This document shows, one piece after another, positions 25,553-34,070 of a stretch of 64,000 bases of DNA. Source of the DNA: Rhodoferax sp. OV413 (lineage in GTDB: Bacteria; Pseudomonadota; Gammaproteobacteria; Burkholderiales; Burkholderiaceae_C); assembly GCA_945861785.1 (NCBI GenBank), contig CAMAWD010000008.1, forward strand, positions 62,001 through 126,000. Direction: 5' to 3'. Position numbers and translations under genes: made by a program. The notes beneath the pieces are model-generated. The model was given only the letters and a program-made list of their open reading frames with translations. It did not search any database and was not told where the DNA came from. Each line of letters starts with the position of its first letter. Position 1 is the first letter of the stretch.

Positions 25553-26533
25553 ATGACCACATCCTCCAATGGCCGTTCTCGCGCCAACATCGTCGACCCG
25601 CCCAATGTCTGGTTCGATGGCTTCGAGAAACGCCAGTTCACCGTCAACGGCGTGGCGGCTTGCGCGCGCATCTCGACCAACTGGTCAACGAATACCGACA
25701 AACCGGCTTTGGTGTTGCTGCATGGATTTCCGCAAACCCATGCCATGTGGCATCGCGTGGCGCAAGCCTTGAAAAGCGACTACCGCCTGGTATTGCCGGA
25801 TCTGCGCGGTTACGGCGATTCATCCCATGCGCCGGGCTTGCCCGATCACAGCAACTACAGCAAACGCGCCATGGCGCAGGATGTGGTCGGCCTGCTCGAC
25901 CAACTGCATGTGGATGAATTCTTTTTGTGTGGCCACGATCGCGGTGGTCGTGTTGCCCACAGGCTGGCGCTTGATTTTCCGGCGCGCGTGCGGCGATTGT
26001 GTGTGCTCGACATTGCGCCCACACTGGACATGTACACGCGCACCGACATGGATTTTGCACGGGCCTATTACCACTGGTTCCATCTCATTCAACCCAGCCC
26101 CCTGCCCGAGCAAATGATTGGCGGCAATGTTCTGAACTACCTGCATGCCAAGCTGGGCGGCTGGGGCTCTGGCGGGACATCGTTCATCGAGCCTGAGGCC
26201 ATGGCTGCCTATGAGCGCAGCCTCAACCTGGCACCCGAGCACGCTGGCGACCTCATGCCTGCGGTGCACACTGCGTGTGAAGATTACCGTGCGAGTGCGG
26301 GCATAGACTTGGTTCACGACCAGGAAAGCCGCGACCAGGGTCTCAAGATTCAGTGCGACCTGCTGGTTCTATGGGGTGATCGCGCAGTGGTGCACAGGAT
26401 GTTCAAGCCGCTGGAACTGTGGCAGGCGCAATCTGCCGGCCTGGTTTCAGGCCATGCTGTAGCTTCAGGCCACTTCATACCCGAAGAGTTGCCAGAACCG
26501 ACAGCAGAAAGCTTGCGCGGCTTCATGGTCTGA
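25553..26533 (+). CDS. Alpha/beta hydrolase, fluoroacetate/haloacid dehalogenase-like
   Basis: A 326-residue hydrolase of the haloacetate dehalogenase/epoxide hydrolase branch. Oxyanion loop LLHGFPQTHAMWHRV, strand LPDLRGYGDS, nucleophile Asp in CGHDRGGRVAHRLALDFP and terminal His in ASGHFIPEE. An Asp nucleophile with the DRGGRVAHR context is typical of fluoroacetate dehalogenases, but the substrate cannot be fixed from sequence. ATG 25553 is preferred to TTG 25514. It runs divergently from vapBC. Confidence 0.82.
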   Translation: MTTSSNGRSRANIVDPPNVWFDGFEKRQFTVNGVAACARISTNWSTNTDKPALVLLHGFPQTHAMWHRVAQALKSDYRLVLPDLRGYGDSSHAPGLPDHSNYSKRAMAQDVVGLLDQLHVDEFFLCGHDRGGRVAHRLALDFPARVRRLCVLDIAPTLDMYTRTDMDFARAYYHWFHLIQPSPLPEQMIGGNVLNYLHAKLGGWGSGGTSFIEPEAMAAYERSLNLAPEHAGDLMPAVHTACEDYRASAGIDLVHDQESRDQGLKIQCDLLVLWGDRAVVHRMFKPLELWQAQSAGLVSGHAVASGHFIPEELPEPTAESLRGFMV

Positions 26534-26563
26534 GGCTGCGCTGGACAAGGGCCGGGCAACTTC

Positions 26564-26593
26564 TCAGTGGCTGCTGACCCAGTTCTCGACGAC
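26564..26593 (-). pseudogene. vapC C-terminal scrap
   Basis: Ten codons on the minus strand read VVENWVSSH and stop, nearly identical to the end of the intact VapC at 6761 (VVENWVNSH); 26 of 30 bases match. Nothing of the rest of the toxin is present. A transposase scrap lies immediately beside it, so an insertion or deletion event probably removed the body of the gene. Confidence 0.5.
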
Positions 26594-26600
26594 CTAAAGG

Positions 26601-26740
26601 GGGGTGCTCAAACAGGCCCTGCTGCGCCGTGGCGTGCCCGTAAAAATCATTGTCGACAACGGGGCCGCCTACCGCGCTGCCACCCTGCAGGGCGGGTGCG
26701 CGCGGCTGGACATCCATTTGATTTTTTGCCGTGTTGAAGG
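26601..26740 (+). mobile_element. DDE transposase remnant (rve integrase core)
   Basis: The frame reads LKQALLRRGVPVKIIVDNGA, then AYRAATLQGGCARLDIHLIF, the second-Asp region of rve-type transposases (xxxDNGAAYR...CARLGI.LIH). It then degenerates. No terminal repeats or other catalytic motifs survive. It marks past insertion-sequence activity next to a vapC scrap. Confidence 0.6.
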
Positions 26741-26810
26741 TGGTCGCCATGCGGTTGTCGGTCGAACCCGCAGAACAGGCGCTGGCTTGACTGCCCGTGA
26801 CAGCCAGCCG

Positions 26811-27131
26811 TTACCCAGCGGGCTTCTTTGACTTTGCGCCCAACGGACTGACGACTTTCAGGTTGGGAAAGCGCCGGAAGTCTCGGTCTGCGGACCAGAG
26901 TTCGCGCAGGTCGCGTATTTGGTCCCACGGTGCACCCTTCAGTTCCTCCACAAGGCCGTGGCCACCAAATGAGGCGTCGCGCAACCTGAAAGGTTCCGCC
27001 TGGCGTTTGCGTTGTGTTATCGCGTGGCGCAAGCCACTTTCCACAAGGTGCCGAAGTGTTGTTCCTTCAGCCGCCGCCAGCATCCTTGCATCGGCAAACA
27101 GCGAATCCGAAATTTCCATAGTGGTTTTCAT
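26811..27131 (-). CDS. VapB antitoxin fused in frame to a VapC C-terminal tail
   Basis: A 106-residue open frame. Residues 1 to about 75 are a ribbon-helix-helix-type VapB (MKTTMEISDSLFADARMLAA, then TTLRHLVESGLRHAI, then PFRLRDASFGGHGLV). The following part (LWSADRDFRRFPNLKVVSPL) matches the last strand and helix of a VapC toxin, including the conserved DRDF. The toxin body, including the DTN motif, is missing, so an in-frame deletion across the operon has joined antitoxin and toxin tail. ATG 27131 is chosen because it begins the antitoxin domain; an inverted repeat overlaps it. It may still bind DNA. Confidence 0.65.
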   Translation of the reverse strand: MKTTMEISDSLFADARMLAAAEGTTLRHLVESGLRHAITQRKRQAEPFRLRDASFGGHGLVEELKGAPWDQIRDLRELWSADRDFRRFPNLKVVSPLGAKSKKPAG

Positions 27132-27145
27132 ATGGGTGCCCATAT
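27130..27145. promoter_or_regulatory. Palindrome overlapping the start of the VapB-VapC fusion
   Basis: ATATGGG-TG-CCCATAT is a perfect 7-bp inverted repeat with a 2-base centre. It overlaps the start codon (27129-27131). A repressor bound here would block both transcription start and translation start, fitting VapB autoregulation that may have outlived the toxin. Confidence 0.45.
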
Positions 27146-27415
27146 CAATCATCAAGTATGGCGGAGTATGGTAGCGCGCTGCCTGCTGGGCGAACAGGCG
27201 CCAAGTGGACCGGTGCATGTGACGATTCCTGACCAGCCGCCCCGCGCTGGATGTAATTGCTGCCAGCCATCAGGCAACGACCTTCCAGTGTTGGGGGCAG
27301 CGCCGGACAAGTTATGAACCAGCAGGCTCACACCGACGATGGCTGTTGAATCGCTGCACAACATTAAGGCGTCGGCGACAAAGCGCCCAACTAAAAAAGC
27401 TCGCCTCAGAAATCA

Positions 27416-29128
27416 TTATCGTGATACTCGGATGGATGCATTCCAGTAAGAGTAGTAGGTAGCGCCTGCCATTTTGTTGGCTGCTACAGACCAGCCGGAG
27501 GGGGATCTAAGCTGTATCGCTTTTGAAACGTTACTCTCTGAATAGATGAAGCCTTTTGCTGGAGCATCCAAGTAATGTTCACTGGTGACCGAGTCATAGC
27601 CGGGAATTGACGTTGTCGATGAGAAAGAGTTGTTGGTTGCATTTATCGCAGAGACTGTCGTCTCGTACGAATAGCTGGTCGTTACCGTGGAACCGCTTGA
27701 GCCGATATTCCAAGCAGCCCCTGCGGGACTGCTCATCCCAACACTTGGCAAGCTAACTTTGCCAGCCTTCGTCATCACAATCATGCCCTCGTAAGAAGAG
27801 TTTCCAATATTCATGTTTGTGATTGACATCAACATGGTCGCTTGTGATCCTGTCAAGTACAAGGCGGCAGTAGCTTGCAGACCTGTCGTTGAAGATGAGC
27901 ACGAATAAGTTCCGTCAGCGTTTGCAACGCAATTAACTTCATCTCTGCTGCTGGTATCGACTGCAGTTAAGCAGTCTGGGATGGCTTTAGACAAGTCGCA
28001 GGAGTAGCCTGTTAACTTGCCGTTTGAATCTAGTTCGAACCGAATTGGAAGTGCAAATCGAAGGTTAGACGTTGTGTCTCGAATAAAAGCCATTGCTGGG
28101 TATGTTCCTGCAAAACTTGCGTCAGTAAATTTGTGGCTTTTTTGTGCCGGAATGATGAGCATTCCACCCGTTGGTGTGTAAGCAATGACCAGTCCACCAT
28201 CTGATATTCGATATTCGTAATTGACGCCGCTTATGGTGGAAGAGAAGGCGCACGAAATAGTACGGCCTGAGCTGTCAAGTACTTGGTTAATTGCGTAAGC
28301 AGTGTTCGTGCTTTTCTTGGTTAAGCGCATATTCTTGAAATCTGCTGTGTACGCAAGCGGCGCACCACCAACGATGCCAAAAACCCAAACGTCACCAGAC
28401 CTTGCATTCGGACAGTTTGCAAGCGAATCAACAGAGTTCCCGACAACCGATAGCAATCCAGATGCAGCCTCATTGGTGGATCTTGCAGCCTTTAAAAGCT
28501 TGGTTAAATCGCTTACTTTTTTATCTGCTGCAGCTAGCGTTGCCATAAGCGCATCAATTTTCTTATCTGTGGTGTCTCCTGCCGCCAACTCTGTTGCAGC
28601 ACGAAACGCACCTTTCATCAGGTCTATGCCGGTCATGTCAGCGTCAGAGCCAATGGCAGCGGTAGCAGCTTGAATTTTGGTAACTGAATTCGAGATCCCA
28701 GCAGAAGAAATTTTTCCTTGTGCATCGCTTGTGAAATTGGCAAATGCATTCGAAGGGGAGTCGCCTAGTAAATTTGCAGAGACCAACTCAGTTAGAGGAG
28801 AGATGTTTGCCTTTGATGCGCCATCTTCGATGACTGAGTGAAGTTGCAAATTAGATACAGGATCAACAGCTTTGAGAATGCAGGGCAGGCTGCCATTGTT
28901 GATACCGACTGTAAAAGTCCCGTCGTAGTTTGTTGTTGCAGTGCCTGAGCCGTTCTTGCATCTGGCCTCTACTGTGCCGTTCGATATGGCGGCACCAGTG
29001 GCGGCTGTACCAGTAATTGAAAAATTCCCTAACGTAGCAGTAGAGCTGCCACCACCACCACAAGCAACTAACAGGCATGTTGCTAAAGTTATCAGCAAAA
29101 TGTGCTGGGTTTCGGATGGCAATTTCAA
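27416..29128 (-). CDS. AT-rich putative lipoprotein with Ig-like N-terminus
   Basis: A 570-residue surface lipoprotein. The signal ends in a clear lipobox (TLATCLLVACGGGG). Next comes a short carboxypeptidase-like repeat (GTAATGAAISNGTVEARCKN...YDGTFTVGI), common in GGGGSS-type lipoproteins of this group, then a long Ser/Thr/Asn-rich region with paired cysteines. Base composition is visibly lower in GC than all neighbours, with many A/T third positions, which suggests recent transfer. No function recognised; a cell-surface role is inferred from the lipobox. Confidence 0.8.
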   Translation of the reverse strand: MKLPSETQHILLITLATCLLVACGGGGSSTATLGNFSITGTAATGAAISNGTVEARCKNGSGTATTNYDGTFTVGINNGSLPCILKAVDPVSNLQLHSVIEDGASKANISPLTELVSANLLGDSPSNAFANFTSDAQGKISSAGISNSVTKIQAATAAIGSDADMTGIDLMKGAFRAATELAAGDTTDKKIDALMATLAAADKKVSDLTKLLKAARSTNEAASGLLSVVGNSVDSLANCPNARSGDVWVFGIVGGAPLAYTADFKNMRLTKKSTNTAYAINQVLDSSGRTISCAFSSTISGVNYEYRISDGGLVIAYTPTGGMLIIPAQKSHKFTDASFAGTYPAMAFIRDTTSNLRFALPIRFELDSNGKLTGYSCDLSKAIPDCLTAVDTSSRDEVNCVANADGTYSCSSSTTGLQATAALYLTGSQATMLMSITNMNIGNSSYEGMIVMTKAGKVSLPSVGMSSPAGAAWNIGSSGSTVTTSYSYETTVSAINATNNSFSSTTSIPGYDSVTSEHYLDAPAKGFIYSESNVSKAIQLRSPSGWSVAANKMAGATYYSYWNASIRVSR

Positions 29129-29332
29129 GTCGAACTCCTATTCGTTTGTCACCATAATAACTATGGAGTAGCTATAAGTATTGTCAATGACCGATTTAAG
29201 TGCTAGCGATGGAGTTTTAAACAATCACCCTAACTTGCATGGGTCGGGGTCCAACGCCTCGCCGGGCCCCTGACCCTCTTACAAACCCTCTCGCGCTGCG
29301 CTGAGGGGCCCTTTCGGGAAGCCGCGCAGGGT

Positions 29333-30187
29333 TCATCCCGTTGGCGGTTTGTCGGTTATGGTCCGCTCGCCCCGGGCCACTGCGGCCATCAAGGGCTGCG
29401 CAGCCGGGTCTACCATGGTGTCGCAAAACAGCGTGCGTTCCGCCGCCAGACCCTCGGCGCGGCTCCAGCGCGGGGCCTGGCGCACCAGCTTCTTGATATT
29501 CGCGCAGGCCCGCGCCGGCACGGCCCCGATCTGCCGCGCCAGGCCCAGCGCATGCGACAAGGCATCGTCGACGCAGGCCGAGACCACGCCCAGTTGCAAC
29601 AGCTCCTGCGGCTGGAACACCTTGGCAGTCAACAGGTAGAACAGCGCCGGCCCGGTGCCCAGAAGATGCGCCAGGGCCTGTGTGCCGCCGGCGCCGGGCA
29701 ACAGCCCCAGGTTCAATTCGGGCAGCCCGAGCTGGAAATCACCGGTTTGCACCACGCGGATGTCGCAACCCAGCGCCAGTTCGAACCCTCCCCCCATGGC
29801 CACCCCATTGATGGCAGCGATGAAGATGAGCGGGCTGCGGTCCATGCGTTCGGTGCAGCGGTGGATGCCGGCTTCAGGCACCGGCCGCTCCAGCGAAAAC
29901 GTCTTCCCGCGCGCCAGCATGTGGCTGGCCCGCTCATGCAGCACACCCACGTCGTAGTGGCGAACGAACATGCCCGGGTCGCGCCCGGTCAGGATCACGA
30001 CCCGCCCTTCGGGCCATGTCGCGGGGTTGTCGAGCTGCTCGAGCACCTGGCCCAACTCGGCCTCCATGGCGTCGTCCATGAGACCCTGGTTGGGGTTGAA
30101 GAACCGCACCACGGCGGCGGTGCCGTGGTAGGTCAGTTGGACGCGCGTTGCGCTCCAGGGTTCGCGATTGGATGGCAGTGGTGGCAT
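29333..30187 (-). CDS. Enoyl-CoA hydratase/isomerase family protein
   Basis: A 284-residue crotonase-fold protein. The CoA-binding and oxyanion regions are visible as FIAAINGVAMGGGFELALGCD and LPELNLGLLPGAGGTQALAHLLG. The second glycine-rich segment is complete, and the Glu of PELNLGLLPGAGG is in the position of a crotonase catalytic residue. ATG 30187 has AAGGAG seven bases upstream and is preferred over the longer frame from 30247. It acts on an unknown acyl-CoA, possibly linked to the catabolic genes at 17-24 kb. Confidence 0.85.
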   Translation of the reverse strand: MPPLPSNREPWSATRVQLTYHGTAAVVRFFNPNQGLMDDAMEAELGQVLEQLDNPATWPEGRVVILTGRDPGMFVRHYDVGVLHERASHMLARGKTFSLERPVPEAGIHRCTERMDRSPLIFIAAINGVAMGGGFELALGCDIRVVQTGDFQLGLPELNLGLLPGAGGTQALAHLLGTGPALFYLLTAKVFQPQELLQLGVVSACVDDALSHALGLARQIGAVPARACANIKKLVRQAPRWSRAEGLAAERTLFCDTMVDPAAQPLMAAVARGERTITDKPPTG

Positions 30188-30354
30188 GGGCAACTCCTTT
30201 GCGAAGCATGCTAGCCGAAACCGCGGGTCTGGCAATTCCTGGTCCACGGAAAAAATTGGGCCACTCAGCGCAAGGCACTCGGTGCTCGACGCATTTATCG
30301 GTCATGATGCGGTCAAGATGTCGGCGTCCGCCGAGCAACGAAAAGACAACCACC

Positions 30355-30777
30355 ATGCTTGTTCGCGTTCTTTATGCCAGCCGGGCCGTTGGCCCCCAGA
30401 CCAGTACGGTCACAGCGTCGATCCTCGAAGTGGCCCAGGCGCACAACCGAAAAAACGGCATCACCGGGATCCTGTGCCAGGGCCAAGGGCTGTACCTGCA
30501 GGTTCTCGAGGGCAATCGAAGCATCGTCAATCAGCTTTATGCGCGCATCCTGATGGACCGTCGTCACAAGGATGTGGAGATGATCAGCTTCGCGGAAGTA
30601 GCCCAGCGCCGCTGTCCGGACTGGTCCATGGCGCATGTGAACCTGTCGGATGCGGACCCGATGATCCGCATGAAGCACCCAGAGTTCGATCCTTATTCGG
30701 CCACAGGAGCGTTTGTGATGACGCTGGTGGACGAGCTGGTGTCATCGGGGCATCGCATCAGCCTGCCACCTGCCTAG
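30355..30777 (+). CDS. BLUF-domain blue-light sensor
   Basis: A 140-residue single-domain BLUF protein. The flavin-sensing residues are present: Tyr7 in VRVLYASRA, Asn31 in AQAHNRKNGITGIL and Gln49 in LYLQVLEG, with Trp and Met in CPDWSMA near residue 93. No output domain (such as EAL) is fused, so it belongs to the short BLUF class that signals through a partner. ATG 30355 begins exactly at the domain. It lies divergent to the enoyl-CoA hydratase, with no obvious light-related neighbour. Confidence 0.88.
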   Translation: MLVRVLYASRAVGPQTSTVTASILEVAQAHNRKNGITGILCQGQGLYLQVLEGNRSIVNQLYARILMDRRHKDVEMISFAEVAQRRCPDWSMAHVNLSDADPMIRMKHPEFDPYSATGAFVMTLVDELVSSGHRISLPPA

Positions 30778-30907
30778 ATTCAGAAACTTGCCCATCCTGC
30801 CAATGTGGGTGCGCGACAGGCATCTGTTGGAACGAGGCAGACCCCTTCTCTTGACCGGGCGCAAGAACAGTTTCGGTTGGGCGCATTCCAAAGCCGTCCC
30901 CACCTGC

Positions 30908-31126
30908 TCAGCAGGCCGGCAAGCGAAGTTCCACCCGCAAACCACCCATTGGCGCAACGTCCAGTGCCAGGCTGCCACCGCAGAGGTTGACGAGTTCCTG
31001 CACGATCGCCAGACCCAGACCGCTGCCCGGGACCGACTGATCCAGCCGCGCACCGCGTGCCATCACCCCATCGCGCCGGTCGGCATCAATACCAGGGCCG
31101 TCGTCCTCGACAAGAAGCAGCCTCAT
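30908..31126 (-). pseudogene. Response-regulator start fused to histidine-kinase ATPase end
   Basis: A 72-residue frame. The first nine residues (MRLLLVEDD) are the start of an OmpR/PhoP-type response regulator. The following VEDDGPGI...RGARLD, then GSGLGLAIVQELVNLCGG, is the G1-G2 box region and C-terminus of its partner kinase. The two genes share the VEDD-encoding sequence, so a deletion between these short matches would have removed almost the whole regulator and most of the kinase. The ATG overlaps the TGA of an upstream frame ending QAKRK, which may be the tail of a further gene of the same lost operon. Confidence 0.65.
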
Positions 31127-31419
31127 TTGCGTTTGGCCTGCATCAACCGGGCGGTCCGCGCATCGAGCCGCCGCAGGACCGGATCACCCGTTCCGCCTGG
31201 TTCGAGCGCAAGCACCGACAGACCAGTCCGGCAGCCTGGCACCTGGCAGCGCCCATGCTGAGCGGACGGATGGAGGGCCCGGGCCCGCCCAGGACCTCGA
31301 CCACGACAAGGATTGACGGAATTGCGCCAAAACACGGGTCCAGCGCAAGGACAAGCGCCGGCGCCGGGAGTAGATTCGACAGCCAATGCGACAACCCAAG
31401 CAGCCAGCCAGGCCACCGC
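31127..31419. other. 293-base region upstream of the P-type ATPase
   Basis: No confident gene. A minus-strand frame ending LDARTARLMQAKRK could be the C-terminal tail of a PepSY-like protein that once preceded the regulator/kinase pair. I see no clear promoter for the ATPase gene. Confidence 0.35.
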
Positions 31420-33915
31420 ATGGCCAATGACACCCCCGCAGGGCTGGACCCGTCCGTTGCGGCTTTGCGATTGCGCGAAGAAGGGCCCAACGAACTCGGG
31501 GTCAGCCAGCGCCGCACCTTGCGCGACATCGCCTGGGAGGTGGTGCGCGAACCGATGTTCCTGCTCCTGCTGGGTGCCGGTGCCATCTACCTGGTGATGG
31601 GTGACACCCGAGAGGCGCTGGTCCTGCTCGGGTTTGTGGTCGTCATCATGGCGGTGACGGCACTGCAGGAGCGCCGCTCCGACAATGCGCTGGAACAATT
31701 GCGCGACCTCTCCAGCCCCCGGGCGCTGGTGCTGCGGGGCGGCATTGCCACGCGTATACCCGGGCGCGAGGTGGTGCGCGGTGATTTGCTCCTGATCGCG
31801 GAGGGCGACCGCATCCCCGCCGACGGGCTGCTGTTGCAGGCGCACGAACTTGCCACCGACGAATCCATGCTCACCGGCGAATCCGAAGCCGTGCCCAAGA
31901 ACGCCTCCGCAGACCGGGCCTTTGCCGGCACCCTGGTGGTGTCCGGCCAGGGCCTGCTGCAGGTCGACGCAACCGGCGCGCTGACCGAACTGGGCCGCAT
32001 CGGGCGCTCGCTGGAAACCATCGGCCTGCAGGCCTCGCCATTGCGCGATGAAATGGCCCGCCTGACGCACCGCCTGGTGCTGGTCGGGGCCGCGTTGTGC
32101 ACGCTGCTGGTGCTGCTGTTCTGGGCCCTGCGTGGCGGTTGGCTCGACGCGCTGCTGGCGGGCATCACCCTGGCCATGGGCATCCTGCCGCAGGAGTTTC
32201 CGGTCATCCTGATCGTGTTCCTGGCGCTTGGCGCACGCCGGTTGGCGGCCCAGCAGGTGCTGACGCGGCGGCTCAACGCCATCGAGACGCTGGGGTCCGC
32301 CACCGTGCTGTGTGTCGACAAGACCGGCACGCTGACCCAAAACCGCATGGCGGTTGCCGTTTTGGCGGTCGATGGCGCGGAACTGGATGTCGTCGGTCTG
32401 CCCGCCGCCGGATTGCCCGAGCCTTTTCACGAGTTGCTGGAGTTTGCGATTCTGGCCAGCGAAACCGATCCCCGCGACCCGATGGAGCAGGCGCTTCACC
32501 GCCTGTCTGGCGAGCAGCTGGCCGACACCGAACACCTGCACCCGCAGTGGACACTTGCGCGTGAATACGAGCTGTCGCCAGAGATGCTGGCGATGAGCCA
32601 CCTGTGGCGCAGCGACAGCATCGCCCACGACGTGGTGTCCAACAAGGGCGCCCCGGAGGCGGTGGCGGACCTGTGCCACCTGCCGCAAGACCAGCGCGAG
32701 CGGGTGTTGGCACAGGCCACGCGCCTGGCCGATCGGGGCTTGCGGGTGCTGGGGGTGGCAAAGGCCCGCCACCCGGTAGCACGGGACTGGCCGCAAATCC
32801 AGCACGACTTCCGGTTTGAATGGGTGGGGCTGGTCGGCCTGGCCGACCCGATCCGCCCCGAGGTGCCCGGGGCCATGGCCTTGTGCCGCCGCGCAGGCAT
32901 TCGTGTCATCATGATCACCGGGGACCACCCTCGCACCGCCCGTGCCATTGCGGCGCAGGCGGGTATTGTGAGCGACGGCGTGCTCACGGGCGACGACATG
33001 GCCGGCATGGATGCGGCCACCCTGGCCCAGCGCCTGGCCGCAGTGAATGTGTTTGCGCGGGTGCGGCCGCAGCAAAAGCTGCTGCTCGTCCAGACCCTCA
33101 AGGCACAGGGAGAGGTTGTGGCGATGACCGGCGACGGGGTCAACGATGCCCCGGCCCTCAAGGCCGCACATATCGGCATCGCCATGGGCCAGCGCGGCAC
33201 GGACGTAGCACGCGAAGCGGCATCGCTGGTGCTGCTGCAGGATGATTTTTCGTCCATCGTCGGAGCCATCCACCTGGGGCGGCGCACTTACGCCAACCTG
33301 CGCCAGGCCATGGTCTACACGCTGGCGGTGCACGTGCCGATCATCGGCCTGTCGATCCTGCCGGTGCTGATGGGCCTGCCGCTGGTGCTGGCGCCGCTGC
33401 ACATCGCGTTTCTGGAGCTCGTCATCGACCCGGCCTGTTCGATGGTCTTCGAGGCCGAAGGCGGTGATCCGCGGCTGATGGAGCAGCCGCCCCGGCGTAC
33501 CGGCAAGTCCCTGGTGTCCTCGGCCCAGGTCATGCAAAGCCTGCTGCAGGGCGGCATGGTCACCGCGGTGGTGGTGGGCCTGTATGCATGGGCGCTGCAC
33601 CGGGGCATGGCGGCGCCGATGGCTGGCACCGCCGCGTTCGTGGTGCTGGTGGCGGCCAATGCCGCGCTGATCCTGCCCAGCCGTTCGCCCCGGACAAACT
33701 GGCGCAGCCTTTGGCAGGGGCTGACACCGGTCAGCAAGTGGGTGCTGCTGGGTACGCTGGCGGCGCTGTGGGCGGTGACCACGATCACGCCCGTTGCACA
33801 TGCCTTCGGTTTTGCGCCACTGGCGGCCCTGCACTGGATCGGGGCCTTGTCGGTCGGGGCAGGCATGCTGGTGCTGTTTCAGATCGCCAAGATGGTCCTG
33901 CCCCGGCAGCCATGA
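31420..33915 (+). CDS. P-type cation-transporting ATPase (P2 type)
   Basis: An 831-residue inner-membrane ion pump. The actuator loop is LTGESEAVPK, the phosphorylation site is CVDKTGTLTQN, the hinge is AMTGDGVNDAPALKAAHIGIAMG and the membrane domain includes the M4 motif GILPQEFPVILIV. Ten membrane segments can be drawn. The GILPQEFPV motif and domain order fit the Ca/Mg-type P2 group rather than copper pumps; there is no N-terminal metal-binding CXXC domain. I chose ATG 31420 (MANDTPAGLDP); the long upstream extension has no domain support. Confidence 0.9.
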   Translation: MANDTPAGLDPSVAALRLREEGPNELGVSQRRTLRDIAWEVVREPMFLLLLGAGAIYLVMGDTREALVLLGFVVVIMAVTALQERRSDNALEQLRDLSSPRALVLRGGIATRIPGREVVRGDLLLIAEGDRIPADGLLLQAHELATDESMLTGESEAVPKNASADRAFAGTLVVSGQGLLQVDATGALTELGRIGRSLETIGLQASPLRDEMARLTHRLVLVGAALCTLLVLLFWALRGGWLDALLAGITLAMGILPQEFPVILIVFLALGARRLAAQQVLTRRLNAIETLGSATVLCVDKTGTLTQNRMAVAVLAVDGAELDVVGLPAAGLPEPFHELLEFAILASETDPRDPMEQALHRLSGEQLADTEHLHPQWTLAREYELSPEMLAMSHLWRSDSIAHDVVSNKGAPEAVADLCHLPQDQRERVLAQATRLADRGLRVLGVAKARHPVARDWPQIQHDFRFEWVGLVGLADPIRPEVPGAMALCRRAGIRVIMITGDHPRTARAIAAQAGIVSDGVLTGDDMAGMDAATLAQRLAAVNVFARVRPQQKLLLVQTLKAQGEVVAMTGDGVNDAPALKAAHIGIAMGQRGTDVAREAASLVLLQDDFSSIVGAIHLGRRTYANLRQAMVYTLAVHVPIIGLSILPVLMGLPLVLAPLHIAFLELVIDPACSMVFEAEGGDPRLMEQPPRRTGKSLVSSAQVMQSLLQGGMVTAVVVGLYAWALHRGMAAPMAGTAAFVVLVAANAALILPSRSPRTNWRSLWQGLTPVSKWVLLGTLAALWAVTTITPVAHAFGFAPLAALHWIGALSVGAGMLVLFQIAKMVLPRQP

Positions 33916-34070
33916 CGGCGCCCGCACCCTCGGGTCATGGTGTTCAGGTCATGTGGCGCAAAGAATTGGCCGCCGCTGGGCCCTCTCGCCAGGGTGGTAA
34001 CCCAGCACAGTTCCGGATGCTTGCCGCGGTGTTCCGGCAGCCGGGGTTGGGCGCAGCAGCCGCCCCCGGA

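Noticed and set aside
27240-27420. Possible integron attC site (GTTGAAT and GCCCAAC core-like sequences)
   Set aside because: The core sites are in the wrong order for an attC (GTTRRRY before RYYYAAC), and no extended palindrome or integrase is present.
31123-33927. 934-codon minus-strand open frame
   Set aside because: Antisense of the P-type ATPase, with His/Gln-rich composition typical of shadow frames and no domain.
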